Origin: Pieris napi
Taxonomy: Eukaryota > Arthropoda > Insecta > Lepidoptera > Pieridae
Assembly (NCBI RefSeq): GCF_905475465.1
Contig: NC_062249.1
Coordinates: forward strand, 8,258,501 to 8,322,500
Length of the DNA: 64,000 nucleotides
Reading direction: 5' to 3'
In this document: piece by piece, positions 44,506 through 57,599 of the stretch
Layout: the number at the start of each line of letters is the position of its first letter
Position numbering within the stretch: the first letter of the stretch is position 1
The notes under the pieces: model-generated
The model's input: the letters and a program-made list of their open reading frames with translations, nothing else
What the model was told of the DNA's origin: nothing
The model's database searches: none
Translations under genes and position numbers: made by a program

Positions 44506-45149
44506 ATTAATAAGACTATGCTATGAGTTTATAACATATAATTTCATAATCGGTATATTTGTTAATTCTACTAGAAATTAGAATATTGAAGTCAGCGTTA
44601 CTGTGTTTAATATAATAAATATCATTGGGAAATTAAGAAAAAACAATGTCCCAACAGGAGATACATATTACAACTACATTAAAAACAGAAAATAGCGCGA
44701 ACTTCCGTTAATCACAATCATTTTTGACGTATGGACGCCGGACTTAGTTAAGTCTCGTTTCTGAAACTTGGGTTGAAATTCATCTTCGACGGGACGTTTT
44801 CTTGTTTGAAGTGGTAACATTATCTGATTCATTATTATTTTATATTAAAAGCCTTTGATGTCTAATAGCCGTGGCCAGAAAAACAGTCGTCTAAATTAAA
44901 CCTCTAACTGATATAAAAAACAATTTATTTAAAGGTTTTAGTTTTATTTATATTTTTCCTCAGGTCAGGAATTCTAGAGACTTAGTAAATTAGAAGGGTC
45001 AAGGCTCAGGGCTTAGGAATAGAGATACTAATTGCCCATTTTTTTAAATTCAAGTGGCGTTTGTGTTTTTGTTGAGCTTATAAGCTGAAAAATATTGTTA
45101 CACAGAAGGATAAAGACGCAAGCAAGAAGTGGCTATTTGATACCTTCTT
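44506..45149. other. No gene recognised
   Basis: I see only AT-rich noncoding DNA. Confidence 0.5.
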
Positions 45150-45199
45150 ATAGGTCATGTGTGTATATGTGTGTATGTGCTCATATACACATGACCTAT
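45150..45199. repeat. 18-bp-stem hairpin
   Basis: The right arm 45182-45199 pairs with 45150-45169, which has a 2-nt bulge. The core is ATAGGTCATGTGT and the loop about 12 nt, GT-rich. Confidence 0.75.
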
Positions 45200-45634
45200 C
45201 CAATATTAGATGTCACCGTATTGCAGAACTGACTACTTTGTACGTTTACATCGCCAATCCTAAATACGATTGTATTTTGTTTCTCAGAATATATGACACA
45301 TATAAAACAATTGCCAAGACACAAACGTCGAGTGGGACAACGGGAATTCACATTACAATCCACAAGTGCAACATTAATAAAGGCAGCAATCAAACAAAGC
45401 TGTCCTGATCCACTAAAGCCATCGAACGAGAAACTATTTCAATCGCATACCTCTTGTTTTTCACGAGTATTCTTCTCTGCAATTCCTATTTCATTATTTT
45501 TTGCACCAATTGTTGTTTTGCAAGTGGATATCGATGGTTATGCCTTTGTCGATGGATTTTTCGACACAAAGAGAATATTCAGAGCTTTGGTGCACAACGG
45601 CTTGGGAAATGGCGAAAGAAGATTTAAATTTTAA

Positions 45635-46418
45635 TTTGGACTCGGATCAAAAAATATCAAATATTTAAATATCTTTTAAACGAGGTTAAGTCGATAACTC
45701 TCACGCAAACAAAGATACATTTTTATATAATAAGTCTAAATGAAAATTTTGAAGTGGTCATGAAACCTAGTATCCCTTACAGGAATTAAGCCGCAAATTG
45801 CACTTCACGAGTTCGATACGTGTTACTCTTTCTTATATTTAAGTCAATGTCATTTAAAGCTCTTGCATAAAAAAATTAAACCAAATAAACAATAATAACG
45901 TATCAAGTCTGGATTATCTGGAAGAAACTACTTTTAGCAGTAACACCGTCCATTGACATCCTTTGTCTTCTTTTATTGTATTTTTCTCCTGTTCTGTGGT
46001 TTTATCTATCTACCTAGCGTAAAACCAATATTTAAATTGTTACACTAAATACGCAACTCAATTTATCTCAAATTTCAGGATTGACAAATTTTGAATTAAA
46101 ATGTAAATGTTGTTGGGAACGAGCGCACCCCTTAATTGCGTACTAAGGCCTTCAATTAACTTCTGGTTTTAATCTATATCTAATCTACGTATAGTTTGAA
46201 TAAATTTATACAGAGACATTATTTATTTAGGTATAGGTCGGTTATCGAAAGCTGGCGCGTTCACAGTACTCACACTAATGCGATTTCACTATACAGTATG
46301 TTTAAAAATATTACTTTTTTGCCAAGCTATATATTTTAGTCTACTCTGGTTTTAGTAAGGTTGGGTGGGTTGTAAATAAATAAAAATGTGTCAAATACAT
46401 ATAAATATTATGTGCATA
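45635..46418. other. No gene; possible LINE 3' tail
   Basis: Positions about 45930-46045 resemble 53645-53745 (CTTTTAGCAGTAA, GACATC.TTTGTCTT, AAAACCAATAT). This is probably a shared LINE 3' tail, weakly supported. Confidence 0.35.
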
Positions 46419-46600
46419 CGAGGGTGGATCCAAAAGTTCTAAACCCGACCAAGAACGTATAAGAGTAGTTTGTGTAAATAATTTTTCATTTTTCGACATA
46501 AGCTCCATGTAGATCAACACACTTCACTTTTACTTCACCAACTATTCTTTCAATACTCCTCTTAGAAACCCCAATCGCATCTGATGTCAAATTAAATATA
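46419..46600 (-). pseudogene. Mariner-type transposon 3' remnant
   Basis: On the minus strand it encodes ERIVGEVKVKCVDLHGAYVE, K and a stop, then a short 3' UTR ending AGAACTTTTGGATCCACCCT. That end resembles a mariner terminal repeat. Only the last part of the transposase remains. It is a different lineage from the intact DD41D element. Confidence 0.65.
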
Positions 46601-46754
46601 ACATTTTTTCAATAAACTGTTTTTATTAAGATGCTTAAAATAATTAAAAACATTGTGCACAATTTCACGAGATTGCCCTGGTAATGTTTGAAAAAATAAA
46701 ATAGCCATCAACATTAAATACAATTAATAATACATATCACCTTTATTTTTTTAT

Positions 46755-46890
46755 GGTCCTTAGAGGTAAAATATATAATGCGGAAATGTTGAAGAGACTG
46801 GGGCTGCGTCTGCTAAATAACTACACTCGGCATGGTAAGCGGTCGCAATTGCTGGCAGTGAAATCTAAGTGGCATAGATATATCTTATAA
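46755..46890 (+). pseudogene. Short coding-like remnant, probably LINE ORF2
   Basis: One plus frame reads RGKIYNAEMLKRLGLRLLNN and continues YTRHGKRSQLLAVKSKWHRY. It looks protein-like and resembles C-terminal LINE sequence, but I cannot name the family firmly. Confidence 0.4.
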
Positions 46891-49800
46891 TTTTTTATAT
46901 GTTATGGGGTTTTTGTGTTATCTAACTATAAAAAGGATAGATGTGATATTAATTTTCAAAAAAAAAAACACTTAACACTGTAACATTAATACGTGTTTTA
47001 ATGGGGTTAGTTATTTTACTTTCAAATTATCTATGTCCGAAAAATCATAAGAAATCAGCATGTTCAATGATCCGTGATCCAAATCCTGGTGCTTCGTAAT
47101 CCTTTTTTAGTCTACAAGGCATACAATTCACTTTTTACGAAAAATTGTTTGTGGTTAATATTTCTAATTTGACCCACTTTATTATTATTTTAATCAAATT
47201 CAAGGTAAGTCTAAAGCAAATTACGAATTACGCTGACTCGTTTATGTAAATTAAAACCCATTCTACTTGAGCAAGATTATTTACCAAAAAAGATTGAAAC
47301 TTTTTCGTCTTAATTATTTTTCCTTATCTAAATTGGCCGTTTAAATTCAACACTCCTTTAAATTAACTAAGTAGATCAAATATACATAGATTTAAGAGAT
47401 GGGACCATCTAGCTGGGATTAATAACAAACCAAGGATTCCTAAGTCTAAGCATAGGTTTGCAATTTGATTATAAATAGGATTTTTATTGAATTACCAAGT
47501 GTACAACCAGGTAAAGGACCTATTTGATAACATTATATAAAATATGTTCGAGTTGTGTCAGCTTAGAAATTGTTGCACAATTATTGCATAAGGCAGATTT
47601 AAATTCTAAACACCAATCTCAATTATTACGTACCTATCGTCTACGTAAAATGCCTCCCAAAATGGCATGCGAAACATTTACGATAATAAATATGTTTTTC
47701 TTGATAGATTAATGTCACAAATAATTCGAATCCATCTGTTCACATGCGGAAATGGAGTGCGTCGCGCAAGAGAATCTTAAAAAGGAAGAAATAGAGAATC
47801 ACGTGCGTATCACATAGACATAGACTATACACATTACACATAGACTAGCTCAAGTTAAGACATTTTGCCGATTTGTAGACTACTAACATTTTGGATATAG
47901 CAATGTATGACAACACAGTGTGTGTGTGTGTACGCTTCACATGATCCACAATAATTAAGTATAAATATAAAGGGTTATTATCGAAATCACTTTTAGAATA
48001 TAAGGCATTATTAATGATGTTAAATAATAACGTCAGAGAGCGTCCTATCATGAAACACTCGTGTCAATACCACAACTTAATGCGATACAATACTCCAGTA
48101 ATGTGTTTCTGCCTAGCACTATATTGGATTAATCTACGTCATATTACAACCATATCACGTAAAGGCATTCATACAATTTCCAATTAGTTTTAAGCTCTCA
48201 TATTGACATTTAAGAGCGCAGTTCCACGTAACTTGGAACATTCCACTCCCTATATCATAATTAGTTGCTTCGAAACTTACCTGAGCTCCGTGCTAATGAG
48301 AGTCGACCAGCGGAAATTTGCAAACTTGCCGGAATTCGTCTCGGCGTCTTTTACAGTTAGTCTAGGGAAAATTCAGTGTCAACTGAAGCGAGATTATCCG
48401 GTTAATCCTTAATTACCTCCACATTTCGAATATTTAATGTAATAAAACGAAACTCGTCCGATACTAAAAGGATCATAGTAAAAACGTACTACTTTCCTCT
48501 TATACATTTTTCAAATAATATTAATTAGTAATTTAATTATTAATATTAATTATTATAATTATAAATTGCACAGGCCCTAATTAAATACTGAAGTAGGCAC
48601 CTGGTAGATAGAACCGGTGACAAATAAGTATCGAAATACAGCTGCCAGCGTTAAAGGTACACTGCCACAGGATCAAACTTTTTTTTAAATTTGTTTTAAT
48701 ATTCTATTTATTAATTTTTATATATTATTATTAATTCTATGTAAATTAATAATAAATTACAATAGTCAAAGTTGTATTACTAGTAATTCAGCCTCAACCT
48801 TTGCTCAGCATAAAAACAGACAAAGACCCTCTCTGTCAGAAGGTGTCTTAGTTTGCAGACGTTTGCATCTGAAGAAAAGGGTTTTATGTAAGAATTTTCA
48901 AGTTTAATCAGACAAGTTTCCACCAATGCGACAGCGGTAATAAAAATAAAATATGGGGCCACAAGGCACATGAAAAGATATAGCCTTTTTTGCCTTCCGT
49001 TAACACACTAAAACCCGGTGGGTTTCTTCAATTGTTCTTACACCAAAAGATGCCCGAACTATTCCCTTCATAACAAAAAAAATATTTTATTGTCATAATT
49101 CTATAACTAAAGAATTGATATAATGAAAAAAATACAAATGAATACTTTAGGGAAAACAGTGTTATATATTGATTTCATTTGAATATTCATATTAATTTAT
49201 AAGTAACTACATGAAACAACTAAAATTTATTTTTAACTACGCAAGCTTATGACGCGCTCAAATCTACTTAAAACTTATACCAAAATAATACAATTAAAAA
49301 AACTAAACGCCAAAAAAATTATACTAATTACAAAACGTATGCTTCGTTTATTTAACTTACTTTATAACTTTCATAAATAAATACAAAATGGAATTTACTA
49401 TATTTACAATTTAACGTTGAAATTATACAAATTGTCTTTTAAGTCTTACTTCACTAAACGTATAATTAATAATAAATCACTACGTTGAAACCCGTCTCAA
49501 CGGAGCTTCAACAGAAAATCGACATTTTCTTTTGACACCATACTTCAAGGCGATTCGAAAATATTTATTGTCTAGTTCAATACCTGTAGTACGCGTCGTT
49601 TAAGGGAATTATATTACATAGCTTCATTTCAGTCAGAGTAATGTTATTAGCACAAACTATATGCATCTATAATCTTCACCTACCGAACATGTCTTTTCTA
49701 AAATTGGCCGTTGATTCTATTGTAAAACCCGAAAATGCATACTTTGCGTCATATTTAACATAATTTTAATAGTTTAAAATATTAAATGTAAAAAAAATAT

Positions 49801-50035
49801 ATTCTTTATCAGTTACAAAATACTTTACTTTACTTTTTTAGTTCAAAAATACCCCTTATTCGTATTAATTCAATTATATTAGTAACTAAATTATCAATAT
49901 TGTATTAATTTAATCACTTACTTTTTAGAGTCATTCCATTTGTACACAAACCATCGCTCATATTCAAATCCATCAACTGTCACTGTACATTAATACATTT
50001 TCAAACGAAACGAATACGGAAAAATTCACTCAGAA
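46891..50035. other. Mostly AT-rich; one dispersed repeat
   Basis: Positions 48620-48690 carry the repeat also found at 10569 and 34998. A short (GT)n lies near 47918. Positions 48220-48420 are GC-richer than their surroundings and unassigned. I see no gene, and the 69-codon frame at 48203 has no known motif. Confidence 0.5.
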
Positions 50036-50190
50036 AGCCGTTACCGTGGCAACGCGCCCGCCCCTACGTGTAATCACGCCGCCGCGCGCGTGCTCACTGA
50101 CAGATTTTCCCCATATTTTCCGAAACACATGATTTTCTAAACCCGGTCGAGGGTGCAAAACCTTCACACGGTGACACGGGCAAATCATAA
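50036..50190. promoter_or_regulatory. GC-rich island with an X-box motif
   Basis: A CpG-rich patch (CAACGCGCCCGCCCCTACG, CGCCGCCGCGCGCGTGC) stands alone in very AT-rich DNA. It contains GTTACCGTGGCAAC at 50040-50053, which fits the RFX X-box consensus. It could mark a promoter or first exon of a host gene. No open frame confirms this. Confidence 0.4.
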
Positions 50191-50520
50191 TGGTAGTTCG
50201 TTAGCATACCTCCATCCGTTAACCGCCCTTTTGTATTCTGCTTATACATGAATGTGGAATTTAATTTTAAAAATATGGAACATGTAGGTTACATAAAATT
50301 ATGTATGAATTTTATATTTTGCGAATTTTTTATCACAAGTAAAAGGTAAAACTGTATTATTAAAAGAAGATATTTTATTGAATCTCCGCGTTTTCGCGTT
50401 TAATTGTAGGTTTATAATTTTAATTACTAAAATAATTCTTTCCTTCATTCATTAACATCTTAGATATAAATAACAATACGTATCTTATCTTTAATATTTT
50501 CTTTATTTTAAAATACTAAA

Positions 50521-50758
50521 CAATGGCACTACAACCTTTTAGGTCTGGGCCTCAGTTTACTGTATTTCTTCCGTGAAAATTTCTAATAGACAAGTAGGTG
50601 ATCAACCTTCTGGGCCTAACCGTCGACATTTTGGGTCTAAGGCATGCAAATGATGATGTTTTCCTTCACCTTACGAGCGAGTTTTAAATGTGCAGAAAGT
50701 CTATATGGTGCACAGTCGGTGCTCGAACCAACAACCCCGGGAATGAGCCAACACTGTT
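50521..50758 (-). mobile_element. tRNA-derived SINE, degraded
   Basis: It retains GTTGTAGTGCCATTG, GGTGATCAACC, GTCGACATTTTGGGTCTAAG (plus-strand form) and GGTGCACAGTCGG. Confidence 0.75.
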
Positions 50759-51448
50759 CCACAAAAATAGATTATTTTTAACTTTAATTAGGTACTACAA
50801 CACATTCAACTTGTCGTCACCGATAAAGAACTATTTTTTTCAGTTCTACTTCAGTATTATTCCATAATACATATTCATCAGCTCCGATACAACTTTTAAA
50901 TATAAATTACGTTTAATAAAAAAAATTGACAAAGCGGACAAACTATCTCGAAATAAAACATGAAAATCTCTGCCAAAAATTTGGTGGTTTGTAAGAGTGT
51001 TTTAGTTTTAAATTAAGAAATATATTCCAATCACGATTAGGAAGGACCGACTAAGTAAATTGTATACGTGCTTGGATAGATGCCGAATGGAACGGCAGAA
51101 GATACATGCCTCGCACTCAACTATGCCATCGGATTTATAATACAGATCTTATTCAGCGATGCCAAAATGGAAAAGTTATTACAATTGCGTTGTACTAAAA
51201 CTATCTTTGTCACAGATAATAAACACTATAAATATTACGATAGTAAAACAACCGTTTCTATGATATTAACCTATTGCGATGTTTTTGTAAAACTTTTTTA
51301 TGTTCAGACATTTGTTACTACTGTAGTATTAAAAGTGTAATTGGGCAACGCACTCGCCTTTGTCGTTTGAGTGTCGTAGTGTAGTAATTAGCTGGAAGGT
51401 GGAAACTGTGCTTGTGGGCTGTTTTTTTTTCTTCTAGCTAATTACTTA
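50759..51448. other. No gene recognised
   Basis: The 86-codon plus frame at 51080-51340 shows no known motif. Confidence 0.45.
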
Positions 51449-51684
51449 AAGATGTCATGTGTAAAGGTTGCAGCTCCTTACAAAGATTTTGCAAAACCAA
51501 AAACTTGGCGATTAAAAAGAGTGTGGAGAGTTTATTGCCAGTTCTTCTCGTCCGTTCTACACCCTTGATTTGAGAACTGGCAGTAAATGTAAAATTAGAA
51601 ACATTTAATTATGTATTTCTTTATTGACTTTCATAAGTGTACTTTGTGGTACCTAAATGAATAAATGATTTTGAATTTGAACAT
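51449..51684 (+). mobile_element. LINE-like 3' fragment, copy 3
   Basis: Plus orientation: AAGATGTCATGTG, CAGCTCCTTACAAAGATTTT, TTGCCAGTTCTTCTC, GAGAACTGGCAGTAAATG, then TGAATAAATGATTTTGAATT. This is the clearest copy of the family. Confidence 0.7.
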
Positions 51685-52861
51685 GTAGGTAGCTGTTCTA
51701 AAAAAAACATAGGTTTTAAGTTTGTAACACAAAAAAGATTTCTCGCTACTACAATAATATCCATGTGAAATGAAGAAATGGTAAACGCTATTTAAAACTC
51801 ATTTTAAGAATTGCATTGATTTTATTGATAAGAAAGAAATATTTTAATACCGATCATAATAATCTAGTTTTAAATTTAATTCCATTTCTTTTATACGTAA
51901 GTGAAATAAGTTCTATTAAAATATTTCTTCGTAGCACTGCGCCTACGCGAGTGCTACAAATAACGCCTACATAACTAAACGAAAATACAAATGCAGCAGC
52001 AACGTTATCGAAACTTATTGGAAACGCTCACGACCTTGTTAGAAAATAAAAGTATATTATCATTTTATTTGTTAAATATATTTAACATTACGAAAAGTAT
52101 GAGGAATGCGTTAAAGAGGACGAGATTTAATTATATATTATAATCGGATACCATCTATTAACCCACCAGGAGTAACAATTACTTTAAAGTAAGTGTGTAG
52201 AGGAACTCGTAACTGTTTAAATTGTAGGCTTTTGTTACAATAGCTACATTATATGTAAACTTTACTATATGGTACTTAGTAGAAGACGTATATCAATGTT
52301 GAATCCAGTTTTAAGAACAGTAAAAAGTATTTTTTTACTACATACTATGTTTAAAGTACATAATTATAAATTAAGATAAATTTTTCCTAGTTATTATGCG
52401 CTTCAAATTACGTATATTAAAATACAACACAACCCAACAGATACAAACGCAGTTCCGACCACTGCTCGACTCAAATGAACTTGGGTTCAATGACCGAAAG
52501 TTAAAATTTTATTCTAAAACATTTTTCGAGAAGTGTTTCAGGTAAGTGATATTGTAAGAGCAAAATAAAGATTTCCGCTTTTATTCGAGACGTCGTATTT
52601 GAGCAAGACATTCCATCAAGATTATTTCCTTTCCACGACGTGCTCAATGCCATTAGATGGACGCTATCGATGTCAGGAATAATGGTATTTTTTGTTTCAT
52701 CTCCCGATTTTTTCATTGTAATCCTCATCGTGAGCATTTGTCTTTTTATTCCGTGAAAATAGCGCTATTTGAGTAAACCTTACCTAACCAATTGTAAGAC
52801 GAGATATTACGAGTACCTGTACGTCTTTTCATTTTATTTCAAAATTCTACTGTTTTTATAA
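51685..52861. other. No gene recognised
   Basis: I see only AT-rich noncoding DNA. The 78-codon minus frame at 52501 shows no known motif. Confidence 0.5.
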
Positions 52862-53020
52862 AGTCAAAGTCAAAATCATTTATTCATATAGGTAACACAA
52901 TGAACATAAATAAAGAAATATACATTAAATGTTTCTAATTTTACATTTACTGCTAGTTCTTAAATCAAGGACGTAGCACGGAAGAGAAGAACTGGCAATA
53001 AACTCTCCGCCACTCTATTT
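52862..53020 (-). mobile_element. LINE-like 3' fragment, copy 4
   Basis: It starts with the tail AGTCAAAGTCAAAATC and continues through TAGGTAACACAATG to GAAGAACTGGCAATAAACTC. Confidence 0.7.
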
Positions 53021-53928
53021 ATATATGATTATATGACGTTTGAATTCTGGAATAAGGTTATGAACGTAGTTTTGAGGTATTTAATAATTTTAACATACTT
53101 ATATGATTGCAGCTATAGCTGAACACGATACTCAGATGTGAGTTATCGACCCAGAAGAATTTGAGAATTTATATTTCAAATATCATTGCCATAAATTTGT
53201 ACTGCTGTCTGCTATTAAAAATTTATATCATCCGTAGGTACAACGAAAAATACCAAATATTTAATAATTAATGTAATATTTTTTGTTTCTTCTGCGCGTA
53301 TTTGCAATCAACCCTAAAGCTATGAGCTAATTTGTGCTGTGGTGCTGTCATGTAGAGTGGCTTCCCATTGGAAGCATCTACTCATCCTAGCCTAGAGCTA
53401 CTGCCGGTCTTCTGGGTCTAGAATATGGTGACGTTTTAGTCGTCTCACATACTGTTCTATTGTGAGTTAGCGAGCAAGTTCGTTCGAGTGATAGATCAAC
53501 CGCTCTTTGAATTTAGCTGCCAGTCTCCGGATTTCCTCTTTGATTGTTCTTCATTAATTTCCGTAATATAATAACATTTAATAGAATAGTAACAAAATTT
53601 GTAACTAAATGAGAATACATTGGTATTATTTAACCACCATCTCGAAGAAGCTTTTAGCAGTAAGACCGCTTTGACATCTTTTGTCTTTTTAATATACCTA
53701 GTCAAAATCATCATACCTATTTAGTCGTGAAAACCAATATTCGTAACAACCGATAACGTTGTTATAAAGTAGCTAATATGTACATAGAATTCAGCCGGGA
53801 CCATTGATTTTGGTCAATATAACCGGTATGTTGTTCTAAACGATGTCGTCGTAAACGGTTTTGACTGTACATTAATATTAACACTTATATACATAACATG
53901 AATTCTCTATAAATAATGTATTTATTTT
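53021..53928. other. Unassigned; possible old SINE and LINE tail
   Basis: Positions 53330-53485 may be a decayed SINE (TTCTGGGTCTAGAATATG, GTTAGCGAGCAAG). Positions 53645-53745 resemble 45930-46045. Both are weak. No gene is seen. Confidence 0.3.
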
Positions 53929-54024
53929 GTAAATGTTAAATTAGAAGCATTTAATGTTTATTTCTTTTTTTGACGTTCATAAATGTATATTGTGTTACCT
54001 ACATGAATAAATGATTTTTGACTT
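53929..54024 (+). mobile_element. LINE-like 3' fragment, copy 5
   Basis: This short copy shows TTAGAAGCATTTAATG, TGTGTTACCTACATGAATAA and ATGATTTTTGACTTTT. Confidence 0.6.
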
Positions 54025-54792
54025 TTTACCGTCTAAAAATAAGGCGTAAGATTTTATTGTGTTTATCGCAGCATCTATAGACAATACTTAGAGAAGTTAA
54101 AATCGATAGCTCGATGTCAACAGGAAAATGGCGGACCCCACTGTCACTTTCATATATTTATGACCACGAGTCGACATCCTTTATTTCCTGCGTCTAACCG
54201 AGCATGGCGGTACATAAACTCTGTAAAGTAAACAAACGTCGAACGGAAAACTTCACCTGTGAACGGAAAGTCGATTAATCATTGATTGCTACTGATTGAA
54301 AGGCAATTGAACGAGAAAACCTTTTAATTTACAATCTTTAATCTTTTGCAATAATTATCTGTGCTATTTTTAACTTTTGATAAGGAATGTCCATTGTTAA
54401 TTTGATTATATGAGTTTTTTCTTCCAGAATTGTATGTAAATATAAGCTATATTGATTAAGTAGAAGCTAAAATTTTAATGTAAAACTTTTAGAATTCTTG
54501 TTTCAACTTTAAAAGTATTCATTACTGGCTAAATGCTTGAAAGAAATACTAAGCAATATCTTAATTAAAATAAATAGTATATTTTGTAACATTCTATGTA
54601 GGGATATGGTTTAAGGGTACGTTTTACATTCTATATAGTGTATCAGAACATTTATTATAATAACATTTTCGAGAACTATTTAACACGCTATTACAAATTC
54701 ATTAGTTCCTTTACGGCTTTGGAAACAAAAAATTCTGTTAAAATGTGTGCAACTTTTGGTACAATATAAAAAAACATCTTTTATTTCACGTA
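54025..54792. other. No gene recognised
   Basis: A moderately GC-rich patch at 54080-54260 contains GGAAAATGGCGGACC. Nothing else stands out. Confidence 0.45.
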
Positions 54793-55072
54793 AAATCAGT
54801 GGCCTTTTTAGGTCTGGGTCTCAGATTTCTGTATCTGTTTCATGATCATTTGTCAAACTAATAGGCAAGTAGGTGATCAGCCTCCTGTGCCTGACACACG
54901 CCGTCGACATTATGAGTCTAAGACAAGCTTGTTTTATCCCGATGTTTTCTTACACTGTTCGAGCGAATGTTAGATGCGCAAATAGAAAGAAAGTCCATCG
55001 GTACTGCCGGGAATCGAACCTATGACCTCAGGGATGAGAGTCGCACGCTGAACCTACTAGGCCAACAGTGCT
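54793..55072 (-). mobile_element. tRNA-derived SINE
   Basis: The minus strand has the complete head GTTGGCCTAGTAGGTTCAGC followed by GTGCGACTCTCATCCC, the B-box GGTTCGATTCCCGG and the 3' GGCCACTGATTTT. It shows what the R1-interrupted SINE head should look like when uninterrupted. Confidence 0.85.
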
Positions 55073-55827
55073 CTATATTTCATTATCTACTATTTCACAT
55101 TAATAACATTATGTTTTCATCATTTTTTATTGTCACTTAAACGATGTTAGTGTAAGTGAAAAGGAAAATTCAAAAGCTTCAAGCCTAAACAACTCTTAAA
55201 ATAATGTGCATATAAAACTATCTGCATAAATTCCGAAGTAACAAATTATAAGAGCCGACTTAAATAGCTTGCGCGATATGCTAACTACAAACTACACAGA
55301 CTGACTAAACATAAAAAATAATATAAAAGGACAATACAGTAACTACAAGTGTATACTGCCTTGCGATTCTGTAACTCACTTTTCGAACTTACACAGCGAT
55401 TTTTACAGCGGCGGTCGCGCTCAAATCGCGTCGTAAAGCAGTCATTTTACGATTTGGCATTCTGATAAACAATAAACTACAAGCTCCCTCCTCCATCAGA
55501 AACATCATATCATCCTGTTCACAAACATCATATTCCAAGTGAAACTATCAGACAATGAATTTGTAGATTAACATGGAAAGCCTTTATCTTTTTATTTATA
55601 GGCACTGAATCGAGGACATAGTTTCATATTCCACGCTAAAGTACGAAAACAATCCCACGCTCCAGTGGCTATTGATAATCTTCTTGTCGGTCCACTTACC
55701 AAATTGGATACCTAACTGGTTGACTTAATGCTTATTAATGAACCTACTTTGGCAATACAGCCTTAATTACAACTTCAAATGCTTGTGTAATAAAAATGGT
55801 ACTTATAGTACCCTGTTACCACCTAAC
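55073..55827. other. No gene recognised
   Basis: I see only AT-rich noncoding DNA. Confidence 0.45.
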
Positions 55828-55872
55828 ACGTTGATTTTTAGGTCTATGATTTGTCGATTTCATTATGGTCTA
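55828..55872 (-). mobile_element. SINE remnant interrupted by a MITE (continues 56427-56490)
   Basis: Left part TTTTTAGGTCTATGATTT and GTCGATTTCATTATGGTCTA joins, across the MITE, to TACTATTACAATGTTTTTC and TTCACCGTACAAGCA. The order matches the middle of the SINE family. It is diverged, so moderate confidence. Confidence 0.5.
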
Positions 55873-56426
55873 AGATCCCGCTATACAACGACCTTCACCG
55901 AGATGCTTATTTAATGAAACTTATTTTATATATAATTTAATATGTCAATAAATATAATCCATATGGGTTGCCTAGCAAATTTCAGTCCAGAGTATTTTTA
56001 ATTAATTTAAAAAAAAAATTTTTTTAAACATTTCACCGGTATGATTATTAGATAAATTCTATACCAATCGAAAGTATGAAGCCCATAGAATATGCAAAAG
56101 TTAGGTTGTTTTTAATCAATTAATTATTTATGTGTATATTTTTTATGTGACACTAAAGTATATATACATCTTTAGTATAAAAGAAGGTTTTAGTGATACA
56201 TATATAATACTACCCTGATTAAAAATATTGATTGAAAAAAGTTCAAAAAATTTACTACATGCAAATTATAAAAAAAAAAATTTTTTTTAAATATTAATTA
56301 AACATACTCTGGACTGAAATTTGCTAGGCAACCCATATGTATTATATTTATTGACATATTAAATTAAATATAAAATAAGTTTCATTAAATAAGCATCTCG
56401 GTGAAGGTCGTTGTATAGCGGGATCT
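55873..56426. mobile_element. MITE with 134-bp terminal inverted repeats
   Basis: Arms begin AGATCCCGCTATACAACGAC and match over about 134 bp with roughly three mismatches. TA flanks both ends (55871-55872 and 56427-56428). The interior of about 290 bp is AT-rich with further imperfect self-complementarity and no open frame. A TA target suggests mobilisation by a Tc1/mariner-type transposase. Confidence 0.85.
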
Positions 56427-56490
56427 TATACTATTACAATGTTTTTCTTCACCGTACAAGCACCTTTGTGTTTGTGTTTGACATATAAGT

Positions 56491-57599
56491 ACGTCCATTT
56501 CGCGTGACCTTGAGATTGAGAGATTGCTGATACATAAAATTCGGAGTGACTTGAAAATCTAAGCTTAAATCTAATTAGCCTGAGGGATTTAAATTTATCG
56601 TGAATTCTGCCTCGTGGCTTTATTTTAATGCGTTATATTATATCTGATTGCGATAAAAAAGAATTTAATAAAGCGTCTAACACAAATTTATATTACTGAT
56701 GGGTATTTAAAAGTTTATACTAACATGTACTATTTTTATAAAAATTTGCGTCTAGAAACCAACGTTTTTAGCAAATAATCAATTCGATTGATAATTGAAT
56801 AATAAGAAAGGAGAAACGATAATTAAATAACGGAGCTTGAAGATGTCTGCATTTTTGCTGTTTTACTCATTTTTTTTTGTATTTACAGCCGAGAAGCATT
56901 TAAACTTTGCAAAACGAATTGAATTATACGTATTTTACAAATATTATGAATGAAATATTTCATACGGCCTAACCACGGTATACTTGAAGAGAATTCAATA
57001 AACTTATAAGGTTATGATTTATATGTACAACAAATTTGAACACTCTACCGAAGAAATTGGTTCATCAGAATAATACACGAATAAATTGTTTGTTAAAATA
57101 AATTTAAATCGTAATTTTAAAGTTCGTAAACGATTTAGCAGTAGAATTAGAGCGGCTTCCGGCTGATTTACCTCGTCAGAGATAGCAAGAACTAATGAGT
57201 ACTAAAACTCCGACTTTGTACAATAAGCGGTAATGAACAATATAAGTTTTAGTATGTAAATCACTATATTTCAAGTAATATACATTGAAAATAAATACTA
57301 AATTGTATTTATAATGAGAGGTCATTATAATATTTTGAGGTATATTATATCACACATTGGACTTTATCCAAACAACGATAAGTATAAATTCAATACTGTT
57401 CCATAAATGAGCTAATCCTAAAAACGCATTCACAAGCCTCTTAACCCTCAGTAAGTTTCCATAGGAGGTTTAACTATTTGCTAAATCTTCTAAAAAGGTA
57501 CGTAAATTTGGAATTCTAATTAGGAAATTAAAGATTATGTAGCGACATCTACTATCCACAGCAACAGTCACTGCCTTGATGTCAGAGCCAGAAACGCGC
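56491..57599. other. No gene recognised
   Basis: I see only AT-rich noncoding DNA. Confidence 0.5.

Noticed and set aside
45293..45634. 113-codon frame as a host gene
   Set aside because: Only a faint N-terminal resemblance to a helix-turn-helix. The remainder is not protein-like.
51080..51340. 86-codon frame as a gene
   Set aside because: No recognisable domain and no splice or promoter context. Treated as chance.
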